Shown here piece by piece: positions 1-6,652 of a stretch of DNA of 7,579 nucleotides. Source of the DNA: Gammaproteobacteria bacterium (lineage in GTDB: Bacteria; Pseudomonadota; Gammaproteobacteria; Steroidobacterales; SZUA-146); assembly GCA_003228965.1 (NCBI GenBank), contig QIGP01000165.1, positions 1 to 7,579 of the forward strand. The letters run 5' to 3'. A model generated the notes under the pieces. The model was not told the DNA's origin, did not search any database, and saw nothing but the letters and a program-made list of their open reading frames with translations. Each line of letters opens with the position of its first letter. Position 1 is the stretch's first letter. A program made the position numbers and the translations under genes.

Positions 1-1
1 C

Positions 2-1819
2 CAGCCCACAAATTTTTCAGCGCGAAAAATGTTAGCTGAAGCGAACCTACGTCTTGGTAATATCTCCGAAGCCGCGAATATTCTAAGAGAGGGAATCAAG
101 CTTGGCGATGGAGAAGCTGAGCTGTCCACTATGCTTGGAATCATCAATTTGCGTCTCGATAGTTCTAGCGGTAATGCTGAAGCATTGGCCAAAACACTCG
201 AAGCGAACCCGGACGATGAACAAACGCGGTTAGCGCTAATTGCCACCTATATAGCTTCAGGGCGGGCTGCACAAGCCGCGGCTCTGATTGAAGCTAGCGA
301 GGAAAGCGTGCAAATAACGCCCGAGCGTAAGGCCGTCGTTAAGCTGATTGCTGCCATGCAGGCCAAAGATCGTCAGGCAGCGGTTGCGCAAGCCGATGTG
401 ATTCTCGCTACCTGGCCTGACAATCCGCGTACCAGCAATATGATCGGTGGGTGGTTCGCCTCTCAGGAAATGTTTGCGAAGGCGCGTACAACTCTTGAGA
501 CCGGATATGCCAATAATCCGGACGACCCAAAATTACTTGCTTCTCTTTCGCGCCTCGATAACAGTAAAGGCAAAACCGTACAAGCCGAGACACGAATCGA
601 AGAGTACCTTGAGCGTAATCCCAATGTCGTTGATGTCTGGGTTACCTTGGCAGCTCTGCATGCTGCCAATGATCGACTTGACAAGTCGACTTCAGTTTTG
701 GAGCGAGCCCGCGCGGCGTTACCGGACGAGTATTTGCCTGCGGTTGCTCTAACTCGCTTGTTATTGTCCCAGGGAAAACTTGATGATGCGCTTAAGCTTG
801 CCGAGCAAATAGCGCTCGAACATGAGCAAGTTGCGGTCGTGCAATTTACATACGGCCGAGTGCTTTTCGAGACCGGAAATTACGATCTTGCATTGCAATA
901 CCTGAAAATATCTGACTCTTTAGAGAGTGGGCAGGCCGCTACGCTTTTATTCAAAGCTCGCACAGAGGCCAAGTTGCAACGTTTGGCGCAAGCCAAGAAA
1001 AGCTACGAGCAATTGTGGAAAGTAAATCGAGGGAACTTCGAAGCTGCGCGCAGTATTGCTCTACTGGAGTTGCGCAACGGTAATAACGCTGCCGCAACTG
1101 AAATGGTACAAACGCTGCGTGAGCTTAGACCGGACGATGTGCGTGTCGATATTATTGACGCTGACGTCAAAGCCGAGCGAGGAAATAACAAAGCCGCGTT
1201 TGATCTCTATGAAAAAGCCTACTCACAACGACCTTCGCGTGATGTGGCCTTGAAGCTTTTTCGACTAGCGCAAGGCATGGATCAGGAGCCGGAGCCGGAC
1301 AAATTTATACGTCGCTGGCTGGAGCAAACGCCTGATGATGTCGCGTCTCGTTTGATGCTGGCTCAAGCTCTTCAGCAGGGTGGACGTAGTGCGGATGCAA
1401 TCGCCGAATACGAATCCGTTATCGTTTTACGCCCGAACGACGCCATGGCGCTCAATAATCTGGCGTGGCTGTATTTTGAAAATTCGGCAGAAAGCTCTCG
1501 TGATCGAGCGGTGGAATTGGCAAAGCGAGCTTACGAACAAAGTCCAAATAATCCTCAAATCGCGGACACCTACGGATGGGTATTATTCAAGACAGGTCAG
1601 ATAAAGCAGGGTAAGGATATATTGGCGATGGCTGATAACGCGGCGCGAGATCGAAATTTATCTGACGCTCGGGATATCACTTATCACTACGCTGCTGCGC
1701 TTAGCGAATCAGGTGACCGCGCGGGGGCAAGGGCGCGACTAAAGAGTATTCTCAGCAATGACTCGCCGTTTTACAGTCGAGAGGCTGCTCAGCGTTTGTT
1801 GGACAGTCTTGCAAGGTAA
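2..1819 (+). CDS. prsT: PrsT-like TPR-repeat protein, C-terminal part (5' end outside window)
   Basis: The reading frame is open to the left edge: codons from base 2 read on into a TPR helix before the first Met at 29. The true start therefore lies upstream, and 605 residues are visible. The whole visible part is tandem TPR-like helical pairs with spaced Ala/Leu/Tyr and NPDD/RPDD-type turns. Near the C-terminus are ALNNLAWLYFE (about 1448-1480) and ADTYGWVLFK (1562-1591), followed by an Ala-rich YHYAAAL helix. I recognise these as typical of the PEP-CTERM/XrtA-associated TPR protein PrsT (family length about 900 residues). PrsT proteins are usually lipoproteins encoded in exosortase EPS loci and are thought to act as scaffolds; their molecular role is poorly defined. 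The signal peptide would be in the missing part. The gene converges on the - strand TPR lipoprotein, with 62 bp between stops and no evident terminator. TPR identity is certain; the PrsT assignment rests on the C-terminal motifs and the locus. Confidence 0.85.
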   Translation, partial: QPTNFSARKMLAEANLRLGNISEAANILREGIKLGDGEAELSTMLGIINLRLDSSSGNAEALAKTLEANPDDEQTRLALIATYIASGRAAQAAALIEASEESVQITPERKAVVKLIAAMQAKDRQAAVAQADVILATWPDNPRTSNMIGGWFASQEMFAKARTTLETGYANNPDDPKLLASLSRLDNSKGKTVQAETRIEEYLERNPNVVDVWVTLAALHAANDRLDKSTSVLERARAALPDEYLPAVALTRLLLSQGKLDDALKLAEQIALEHEQVAVVQFTYGRVLFETGNYDLALQYLKISDSLESGQAATLLFKARTEAKLQRLAQAKKSYEQLWKVNRGNFEAARSIALLELRNGNNAAATEMVQTLRELRPDDVRVDIIDADVKAERGNNKAAFDLYEKAYSQRPSRDVALKLFRLAQGMDQEPEPDKFIRRWLEQTPDDVASRLMLAQALQQGGRSADAIAEYESVIVLRPNDAMALNNLAWLYFENSAESSRDRAVELAKRAYEQSPNNPQIADTYGWVLFKTGQIKQGKDILAMADNAARDRNLSDARDITYHYAAALSESGDRAGARARLKSILSNDSPFYSREAAQRLLDSLAR

Positions 1820-1881
1820 GCCGCTAAATGACCACGAATAAACGAGTGAGCTTTAGAGGCGCCCTTGAAACAGATAGACTT

Positions 1882-4008
1882 TTAACGATACACGTTTGAC
1901 GTTTTATTACCGATGGTCGCCCGCATCAATCGGGTTTTAAGTGTTCTTAGCTCATTGGATTTAATCGAGTTGGCTTTTGCATACGCACTGGAAGCCAGCT
2001 CGTTTTCTTCTTCCATTAAAAACAAGTCGCCTTTAATTTCTGCGATTACATCCGGCTCACCTTCAAGAGCCGTTAGTATTTCCAGCGTCTCGTGTGCCAG
2101 GCGTTCGTAACCATGCTTGTGAATTTCAAGCACCATGGGCGCGAAAGCACGAGTTGAAGTCGGGCTCTGATCGAGCAGTTCTCTTGCAAGTGCCTTGGCT
2201 TTCAGTTTGTTGTTATTCACCAGGTGCGCGTGAATCAACGTTAAGATGTTGGCCTCCCGAGTCGGCGCCAGGCGCTGTGCCTCGGCGGCGGTTGAAAGCG
2301 CTTCGTCAAACTGTTCAATATTAACTAGCGCGTGCGCCAGTATCCTCAATACACTGGCGTTGTACGGGTGTGCCGCAGCGGCTTCCTGAGCAACTTGAAC
2401 CGCTTGATGGTATCTCTGCTTCAACATATGTCTACTTGCCAGGATTAGCCGCGGTTCAACAGCAGAAGGGTTACGCTCCCGAGCCAGCTCAAGCCAGGCT
2501 GACTCCTCTTCGGTTTCTCCGCGAACGTAGGAAACTTCTGCGAGCGCCAGCAGGGCGTGGAGGTTCGCCGGGTTCTCACGTCGGAGCTTCTTGGCGTATT
2601 CGATGGCTCTCTCGTATTGTCGCGAACGTAAAAAGCGCTCGAGTCTGAGCACTTGTCTGGATATCTCGGTGATGCGTTCCGGCGGATTCCACGTGCTCAT
2701 TAACGCATCGGCGGCAACCAGGTCGCCACGGTTTAAATAGGCGGCCGCAAGTCGCGTTTGACGACGTAAGTTGTCAGGGTCGGCGCGCACGGCGCGCGCA
2801 AGATACGTTTGCCCGTCGTTACATGACTGGGCGTAACGACATGCTGTTCCGTAAAGATCGAGGTAAGCGGCAATTTCCGTTGAGGGTGTAACGAGGGGCC
2901 TCAATGTTGCTACCGACTCGTCGGCATTGCCCATCTGTAAATAGGTTTCCGCAAGCAGAACAATCATCTCGGGGTCGCTGTCGTTAAGCGTGAAATATTT
3001 TTCGAGATAGAGTTGTGCGCGACCTAACTTTCCTTGCGCTGAATTTATGGCGCTCAGAAGCTTTAGTGTCGGTTCATGGTTTGGCAGTACGGCTATTACG
3101 CGATAGAGGTAGTCGCCTGCAGTAGAATACTCGCCATCTAAAAAGGACAATAAGCCGCGTACGTATTTTGGTAGCGGGTGCCATGGGTAGCTGTCCATGA
3201 GCTCCCTGGTATTTCGAATCGCCAGCGATTTCTTGTCGAGATGCCATTGTGACTCGATGAGCCCGACCCGCGCCAGCATATATTCGTAGGCCCGATCGAT
3301 CCCGTCAACGCCTTCAATAGCGTTGACAAAAGCGCGCTCCGCGTCTACCAGTCGGCCTTCTTCGTAGCGAAGCGCGCCGAGTGCTTGCCACGCAGCGATG
3401 GACAGGGGCGAAGTGCGGGTAGCGTTTTCAATGTAGACACTTGCAGACTCAAGATCGCCATGTGCACGCTGAACTGAGGCTAGTCCAAGTCGCCCGTCAA
3501 GGCTTTCCTTGTCCAGGCGCATGACTTCAGTGAAGTGTTCTTCAGCTTCGCCGATCTGGCCGGTGTGTAGCGCGGCCGTACCCCGGGCTGCTAGCCAGGC
3601 CAAAACGTCGGCGGCTTCTTCCGGCCTTTTTCCGAGAGCTTCTACGATGCGTTCGGGTTGTCCCTGAGCCAGAATGGCTTGGGCCATAGGTTGGTACAGC
3701 AAGCGCCCGGGTGCGCCGAGATCTCGAGCAAATTTTAACTGGGCTTCAGATGATCCGGCCCGACCGGCGGCGAGCGAGACTTTTCCCTGTAACAGTCGCG
3801 CTTCAAGATGATTCGGATGGGACTGGATCAGGTTGGCAAGTTCCAGGGAAGCAGCCCCATATTCAGCGCGTTTCATGTTTTCTTTGACCAGACCCAGTAA
3901 AGCTTGTGCATTGTCCGGTTCACTACAGGCAACCATCGTTAACAGTCCTGTGAGGCTAAGAACCGTTAAAAAGTAAGGGATTATGCGTGGTCGAGCTTTG
4001 ATGGTCAT
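1882..4008 (-). CDS. TPR-repeat lipoprotein, PrsT-like, short C-terminus
   Basis: This is a complete 708-residue gene. The ATG at 4008 is chosen over a GTG 19 codons upstream because GGAAA (4020-4016) lies 9 nt before it and the protein then begins with a proper lipoprotein signal: MTIKARPR, a hydrophobic stretch (about 9-26), then MVAC with Cys28 as lipidation site. Ser/Glu at +2/+3 suggest outer-membrane sorting. The rest is TPR-like repeats to the end. The first repeats (GAASLELANLIQSHPNHLEARLLQGK in two steps, then a LGAP turn) resemble the N-terminus of PrsT proteins. By eye, its last 25 residues line up with the middle of the + strand neighbour, so it lacks the final roughly 180 residues carrying the NNLAW/YGWVL motifs. 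It is transcribed divergently from the export gene, which suggests a role as an envelope scaffold for the same EPS system. The exact function is unknown; it could also be a distinct TPR assembly factor rather than a PrsT paralogue. Confidence 0.85.
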   Translation of the reverse strand: MTIKARPRIIPYFLTVLSLTGLLTMVACSEPDNAQALLGLVKENMKRAEYGAASLELANLIQSHPNHLEARLLQGKVSLAAGRAGSSEAQLKFARDLGAPGRLLYQPMAQAILAQGQPERIVEALGKRPEEAADVLAWLAARGTAALHTGQIGEAEEHFTEVMRLDKESLDGRLGLASVQRAHGDLESASVYIENATRTSPLSIAAWQALGALRYEEGRLVDAERAFVNAIEGVDGIDRAYEYMLARVGLIESQWHLDKKSLAIRNTRELMDSYPWHPLPKYVRGLLSFLDGEYSTAGDYLYRVIAVLPNHEPTLKLLSAINSAQGKLGRAQLYLEKYFTLNDSDPEMIVLLAETYLQMGNADESVATLRPLVTPSTEIAAYLDLYGTACRYAQSCNDGQTYLARAVRADPDNLRRQTRLAAAYLNRGDLVAADALMSTWNPPERITEISRQVLRLERFLRSRQYERAIEYAKKLRRENPANLHALLALAEVSYVRGETEEESAWLELARERNPSAVEPRLILASRHMLKQRYHQAVQVAQEAAAAHPYNASVLRILAHALVNIEQFDEALSTAAEAQRLAPTREANILTLIHAHLVNNNKLKAKALARELLDQSPTSTRAFAPMVLEIHKHGYERLAHETLEILTALEGEPDVIAEIKGDLFLMEEENELASSAYAKANSIKSNELRTLKTRLMRATIGNKTSNVYR

Positions 4009-4015
4009 GCAGGAA

Positions 4016-4020
4016 TTTCC
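4016..4020 (-). promoter_or_regulatory. Ribosome binding site of the TPR lipoprotein
   Basis: GGAAA on the - strand, with its GGA ending 9 nt before the ATG at 4008. It decides the start in favour of this ATG over the upstream GTG at 4065, which would put a charged 19-residue extension before the signal peptide and has no comparable site. Confidence 0.6.
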
Positions 4021-4074
4021 GTTGCGTTGCCGCTTTATTGTTGTATGGGAACCAAATTTGACCACGAGAATTGA

Positions 4075-4089
4075 TATGATTCAATCATA
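4075..4089. promoter_or_regulatory. Perfect 15-bp palindrome, possible operator
   Basis: TATGATT-C-AATCATA is a perfect inverted repeat with 7-bp arms around one central base. It lies 66 bp upstream of the TPR lipoprotein start and covers the predicted -2 to +13 region of its candidate promoter, a position where a repressor would block transcription. I cannot assign it to a known regulator. AT-rich palindromes of this length can occur by chance, so the operator role is inference. Confidence 0.4.
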
Positions 4090-4093
4090 AGTT

Positions 4094-4122
4094 ACTATAA
4101 AGCATTATGTTTTTATAGCCAG
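4094..4122 (-). promoter_or_regulatory. Candidate sigma-70 promoter for the TPR lipoprotein
   Basis: On the - strand, a TATAGT -10 hexamer (4099-4094; 5 of 6 to consensus) lies 17 bp downstream of CTGGCT (4122-4117; about 3 of 6 to TTGACA). The predicted start near 4087 gives a leader of about 79 nt. The -10 is good but the -35 is weak. Confidence 0.35.
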
Positions 4123-4273
4123 TTTCATGTGGTTTGCAGGGCGTATTGTCAAATGGTGGCCGATTTGATTGGATCCGGGTTGGTGTCCGTCTGAAGGGTG
4201 AAGAGCTCGTGAAACGGAGCCTGTAAACAGTGATGGCAAACACGTTTTGGGTTCTTTCAGCGGGCCACGGCTG

Positions 4274-4282
4274 TGCTAAACT
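4274..4282 (+). promoter_or_regulatory. Candidate extended -10 promoter for the export gene
   Basis: TGC-TAAACT matches the extended -10 form (TGn before a hexamer sharing T, A, A and T with TATAAT). No good -35 lies upstream, as is common for extended -10 promoters. The predicted transcription start near 4289 gives a 43-nt leader to the ATG at 4332. It is the best promoter-like match near this gene. Confidence 0.42.
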
Positions 4283-4317
4283 ATGTCGCGCTAGTTATTG
4301 ATTGAACAATTGTTTTT

Positions 4318-4322
4318 GGAGA
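4318..4322 (+). promoter_or_regulatory. Ribosome binding site deciding the export gene start
   Basis: GGAGA lies 9 nt before the ATG at 4332, a strong Shine-Dalgarno placement. It also lies inside the longer frame opened by a TTG at 4302, which argues that the TTG is not the start. Confidence 0.75.
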
Positions 4323-4331
4323 TTTATCACG

Positions 4332-4961
4332 ATGTTGCAGTGGCACAATATTCTCGTCCTCATAATTATGTTATCCAGCCTGACGGCTTGCGCGGGCCGT
4401 GCTCCGCGTGCCGACCCCGGCGCCAGCGACGCAGTGCAGTCTTCTGAGTACTCAACTGCCGATTATTCGATTGGACCAGGGGACAATCTCGACGTCCACG
4501 TGTGGCGTCACGAAGACTTATCCCGGGTAGTTCCGGTGCGGCCCGACGGTAAAATTTCAACACCATTGGTCGAGGACATGCTTGCCGCCGGGAAAACGGC
4601 CAGTCAGTTAGCTCGTGACGTTGAGGCACAACTGTCAGAATACATAAAATCCCCGAAAGTGACCGTAATAGTAACGGGCTTCATTGGTCAGGCCAACGAC
4701 CAGATTCGCGTTATTGGCCAGGCCGGACAGCCGCGAGCCATTTCTTACACGAAAAACATGTCGCTGCTGGACGTGATGATCGCCGTGGGCGGTTTGTCAG
4801 AATTTGCAGCGCCACGTCGTTCGAAAATCTTGCGTCGAATTGGTGGCAAAGGAACAGAAATTCCGGTCCGGCCTGATCTGCTGCTCGAGCGTGGCGATAT
4901 TCGCTATGACATTCAGATGAGACCAGGCGATGTACTGATTATCCCTGAGTCCCGATTTTAG
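4332..4961 (+). CDS. XrtA/PEP-CTERM-type polysaccharide export lipoprotein (OPX, Wza-like)
   Basis: 209 residues from the ATG with a strong GGAGA site. Residues 1-20 form a lipoprotein signal ending in SLTAC, with Cys20 as lipid anchor and Ala at +2, so outer-membrane sorting is expected. Residues about 44-117 are a polysaccharide export domain (DYSIGPGDNLDVHVWRHEDL, then VRPDGKISTPLV and a SPKVTVIV strand). Residues about 125-175 are an SLBB-type segment (IRVIGQAGQP, then MSLLDVMIAVGGLSEFA). The last strand, MRPGDVLIIPES, ends the chain. The family takes part in passing polymer across the envelope, partnering the chain-length protein. The protein stops right after the SLBB region, with no C-terminal helix like the one that makes the outer-membrane pore in Wza, so it belongs with short OPX proteins. 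It starts the visible EPS gene set and is followed by a 98-bp gap with its own candidate promoter. Gene names vary between species, so none is given. Confidence 0.92.
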   Translation: MLQWHNILVLIIMLSSLTACAGRAPRADPGASDAVQSSEYSTADYSIGPGDNLDVHVWRHEDLSRVVPVRPDGKISTPLVEDMLAAGKTASQLARDVEAQLSEYIKSPKVTVIVTGFIGQANDQIRVIGQAGQPRAISYTKNMSLLDVMIAVGGLSEFAAPRRSKILRRIGGKGTEIPVRPDLLLERGDIRYDIQMRPGDVLIIPESRF

Positions 4962-4975
4962 TCTGCGAGAAAAAT

Positions 4976-5011
4976 CACAGAGTTACGTGAAGTAGATCAC
5001 GGTCCTCTGTG
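4976..5011. repeat. 36-bp interrupted dyad (stem-loop) between export and chain-length genes
   Basis: Outer arms CACAGAG (4976-4982) and CTCTGTG (5005-5011) and inner arms CGTGA (4986-4990) and TCACG (4997-5001) share one centre, with 3-base mismatched segments between them and a 6-base loop. As RNA it could form a 12-bp stem with a symmetric 3x3 internal loop. On the + strand no T-run follows, so it is not a standard terminator for the export gene. On the - strand ATTTTTCTC follows the stem. It may instead be a protein-binding DNA dyad or an mRNA stability element. Confidence 0.6.
4983..5004. promoter_or_regulatory. CRP/FNR-superfamily-like binding site
   Basis: GTGA-N6-TCAC (4987-4990 and 4997-5000) is a perfect CRP-type core. 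The 14-base stretch GTGAAGTAGATCAC differs at only two spacer bases from GTGATCTAGATCAC, the centre of the E. coli CRP consensus. The dyad centre (4993.5) lies 29.5 bp before a GATAAT hexamer, the geometry of a class II activator site at -41.5. Which family member binds (CRP/Vfr, Clp-like c-di-GMP-responsive or another) cannot be told from the site. Confidence 0.6.
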
Positions 5012-5022
5012 GCTATCTCATC

Positions 5023-5033
5023 GATAATATAAT
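5023..5033 (+). promoter_or_regulatory. Candidate -10 region for the chain-length/kinase operon
   Basis: Two overlapping hexamers are present: GATAAT (5023-5028) and a perfect TATAAT (5028-5033). Neither has a recognisable -35 at 16-18 bp; that place is taken by the right arm of the dyad, as expected for an activator-dependent promoter. With GATAAT, transcription would start near 5035, leaving a 25-nt leader. With TATAAT it would start near 5040 and the CRP-like centre would fall at -46.5, off the class II position. Confidence 0.5.
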
Positions 5034-5059
5034 TATGGAAAATGTAAGAACTTCTGCTC

Positions 5060-6652
5060 ATGAATGAATTAGTTGCACAAATTGTTGCCCACATGCGTGG
5101 TATGTGGCGTTTCCGGTGGTGGGCCCTTCTGGGTAGCTGGGTGTTATGCCTGGGTGGTTTTGCATGGGTTTATACGCTGCCGAACATGTACGAGTCGAGT
5201 ACTCGCGTTTACGTGGACACGCAATCTGCATTGAAAGACGCGATTCGCGGCCTGGGTAACAGTAGCGACGTGCGCGAGGAAGTGCAGAAAAAACTCAGCG
5301 AAATGATCTCTGTTCCAAACCTTAAGAAAGTCGCCCGCGACACGGATATGGATTTGAGAGCAACTACGCCTTTGGCTATGGAAAAGCTGGTTAACCGTTT
5401 ACGCAACACGATCGAAGTGCGCAGCCTGAAGAATGACTCACTGTATTCCATCACGTACCACGATACCGACCCCGAAATGGCTCAGCGCGTAGTGCAAACG
5501 ATGCTCAGCGATTTTGTGGGTGGTTCACTGCGAGAAAACAATAAAGACGCAACCGACGCCATGTTGTTTCTTGAAGAACAAATTGGCATATACGAGAAAC
5601 GCTTGCTCGACGCCGAGCAGGGACTATCCGAATTCAAAAAACGGTACGTTGGTATAATGCCGGGATCTCAAGGCGACTATTACCAGCGCCTTGAAGCGGC
5701 GACCAGCAGGCTTGCGGCACTGAGTGCGCAGTATCGGCTGAAAGAAAACGAGCGCGATGAGCTCGAATCTCAGTTGATAGGCGAAGAACCTACCTTCGGA
5801 ATAGAATGGAGTAACACGAACTCACCATCGTCTTCCGGCGTTTCGTCTGTCGATGCGCAAATTGATATGCTTAAAATTCAGTTGGCTCAACAACAATTAC
5901 GTCTAACCGATCGCCATCCCGATGTCATTGCCACAATCGAGACCATTGCGGCGCTCGAGGGGCAGCGTGATCAGGAGTTAGCCGAACGCTCGCAAGGTTT
6001 GCCGGATCGACCTGCTTTTAATCCGCTCGATCAGAATCCGGTCTATCAGGCGATGAAAATTCAGTTAGGCCAGGTGAACGTGGAATTGGTTGGATTGGAA
6101 TCAAGCCTTAGCGAAGCGCGACGGGCCGTGTCTAACCTCAAACGACTGGTTGACACAATACCTGAAGTTGAAGCTCGGCTAAGCCGGCTTAACCGTGACT
6201 ACCAGGTGACTAAAACGTATCACGACGATTTGCTAAATCGTCTTGAGGCGGCACGTCTTGGCGAAGACGCCAACGCTCAAAGTGACGACATTAAATTTCA
6301 GGTGATCGATCCGCCGATTCTTCCGCTGAATCCCACTGGGCCTAATCGCCCATTGTTTTTGACAGCGATACTTATGGCCAGCCTGATGTTTGGCTTAACC
6401 GTTTCGTTCTTGCTTGATCAACTTCGACCGGTATTTAGCACTCGGCACGAGCTACGTAACAAAACAGGATTACCGGTGCTTGGCACTATCGGCGTCGTGC
6501 TCATGCCGCATCAGAAACTGTCTACACGCTTGCAAACGATGGCGTTTGCCTTGGGACTGTTGACGCTAGTGGGTGTTTATTTTGGCGTGATTGCGATGGA
6601 AGACCGGTTTGTAGAAATCGCCCGTGGACTTCAGGGACGGATTAGCGCATGA
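5060..6652 (+). CDS. XrtA-system polysaccharide chain-length determinant (Wzz/GNVR family)
   Basis: 530 residues, close to the usual length of the PEP-CTERM-type chain-length family. Transmembrane segment 1 is at about 19-40 (WWALLGSWVLCLGGFAWVY), followed by the Wzz domain (YESSTRVYVDTQSALKDAIRG). A long periplasmic coiled-coil part carries the family-typical FKKRYVGIMPGSQGDYYQRL. A GNVR-like stretch (YQVTKTYHDDLLNRLEAARLG) comes next, then the proline-rich DPPILPLNPTGPNRP before transmembrane segment 2 (about 432-452). A third hydrophobic segment is at about 494-512. It sits in the inner membrane and sets polymer length together with the kinase encoded just downstream. No kinase domain is fused, so the pair acts as a split Wzc. 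The ATG at 5060 has only a weak Shine-Dalgarno (GTAAGAAC); it is kept because it leaves a normal short cytoplasmic N-terminus before segment 1. Internal Mets at residues 12 and 15 look no better. Confidence 0.94.
   Translation: MNELVAQIVAHMRGMWRFRWWALLGSWVLCLGGFAWVYTLPNMYESSTRVYVDTQSALKDAIRGLGNSSDVREEVQKKLSEMISVPNLKKVARDTDMDLRATTPLAMEKLVNRLRNTIEVRSLKNDSLYSITYHDTDPEMAQRVVQTMLSDFVGGSLRENNKDATDAMLFLEEQIGIYEKRLLDAEQGLSEFKKRYVGIMPGSQGDYYQRLEAATSRLAALSAQYRLKENERDELESQLIGEEPTFGIEWSNTNSPSSSGVSSVDAQIDMLKIQLAQQQLRLTDRHPDVIATIETIAALEGQRDQELAERSQGLPDRPAFNPLDQNPVYQAMKIQLGQVNVELVGLESSLSEARRAVSNLKRLVDTIPEVEARLSRLNRDYQVTKTYHDDLLNRLEAARLGEDANAQSDDIKFQVIDPPILPLNPTGPNRPLFLTAILMASLMFGLTVSFLLDQLRPVFSTRHELRNKTGLPVLGTIGVVLMPHQKLSTRLQTMAFALGLLTLVGVYFGVIAMEDRFVEIARGLQGRISA

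Larger units (their letters stand above)
4009..4331. other. Divergent intergenic region
   Basis: This gap of 323 bp lies between two divergently transcribed genes. It holds a candidate - strand promoter (4094-4122) overlapping a 15-bp palindrome, and an extended -10 element for the + strand (4274-4282). Between about 4125 and 4270 I see no gene, riboswitch or strong hairpin. There is a short CTGT-AA-ACAG dyad (4221-4230) and a degraded CRP-like core, GTGA-N6-ACAC (4230-4243), neither at a convincing distance from a promoter. No sigma-54 -24/-12 pair with correct spacing was found. Confidence 0.6.

Noticed and set aside
1820..1881. Bidirectional terminator between the two convergent TPR genes
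   Set aside because: Only a loose CTAAA/TTTAG pairing was found, with no GC-rich stem and no T-run in a proper position.
4230..4243. CRP-like core GTGA-N6-ACAC upstream of the export gene
   Set aside because: One half-site is imperfect, and its centre would be at about -52.5 from the candidate promoter, not a standard CRP activating position.
4231..4246. Possible sigma-54 promoter (TGGCA followed by TTTTG), of interest because some PEP-CTERM genes are sigma-54 controlled
   Set aside because: The spacing between the GG and the downstream element is about 2 bases too long and the -12 GC is missing.
4302..4331. TTG start giving the export protein 10 more residues
   Set aside because: The added MNNCFWRFIT would precede a signal peptide that is already complete, and the strong GGAGA site serves the ATG at 4332.
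5035..5067. Ten-codon frame (MENVRTSAHE) whose ATG coincides with a predicted transcription start and whose stop overlaps the chain-length start codon region
   Set aside because: It has no ribosome binding site and would need leaderless translation. Such short frames are common by chance, and no codon or motif evidence supports it.
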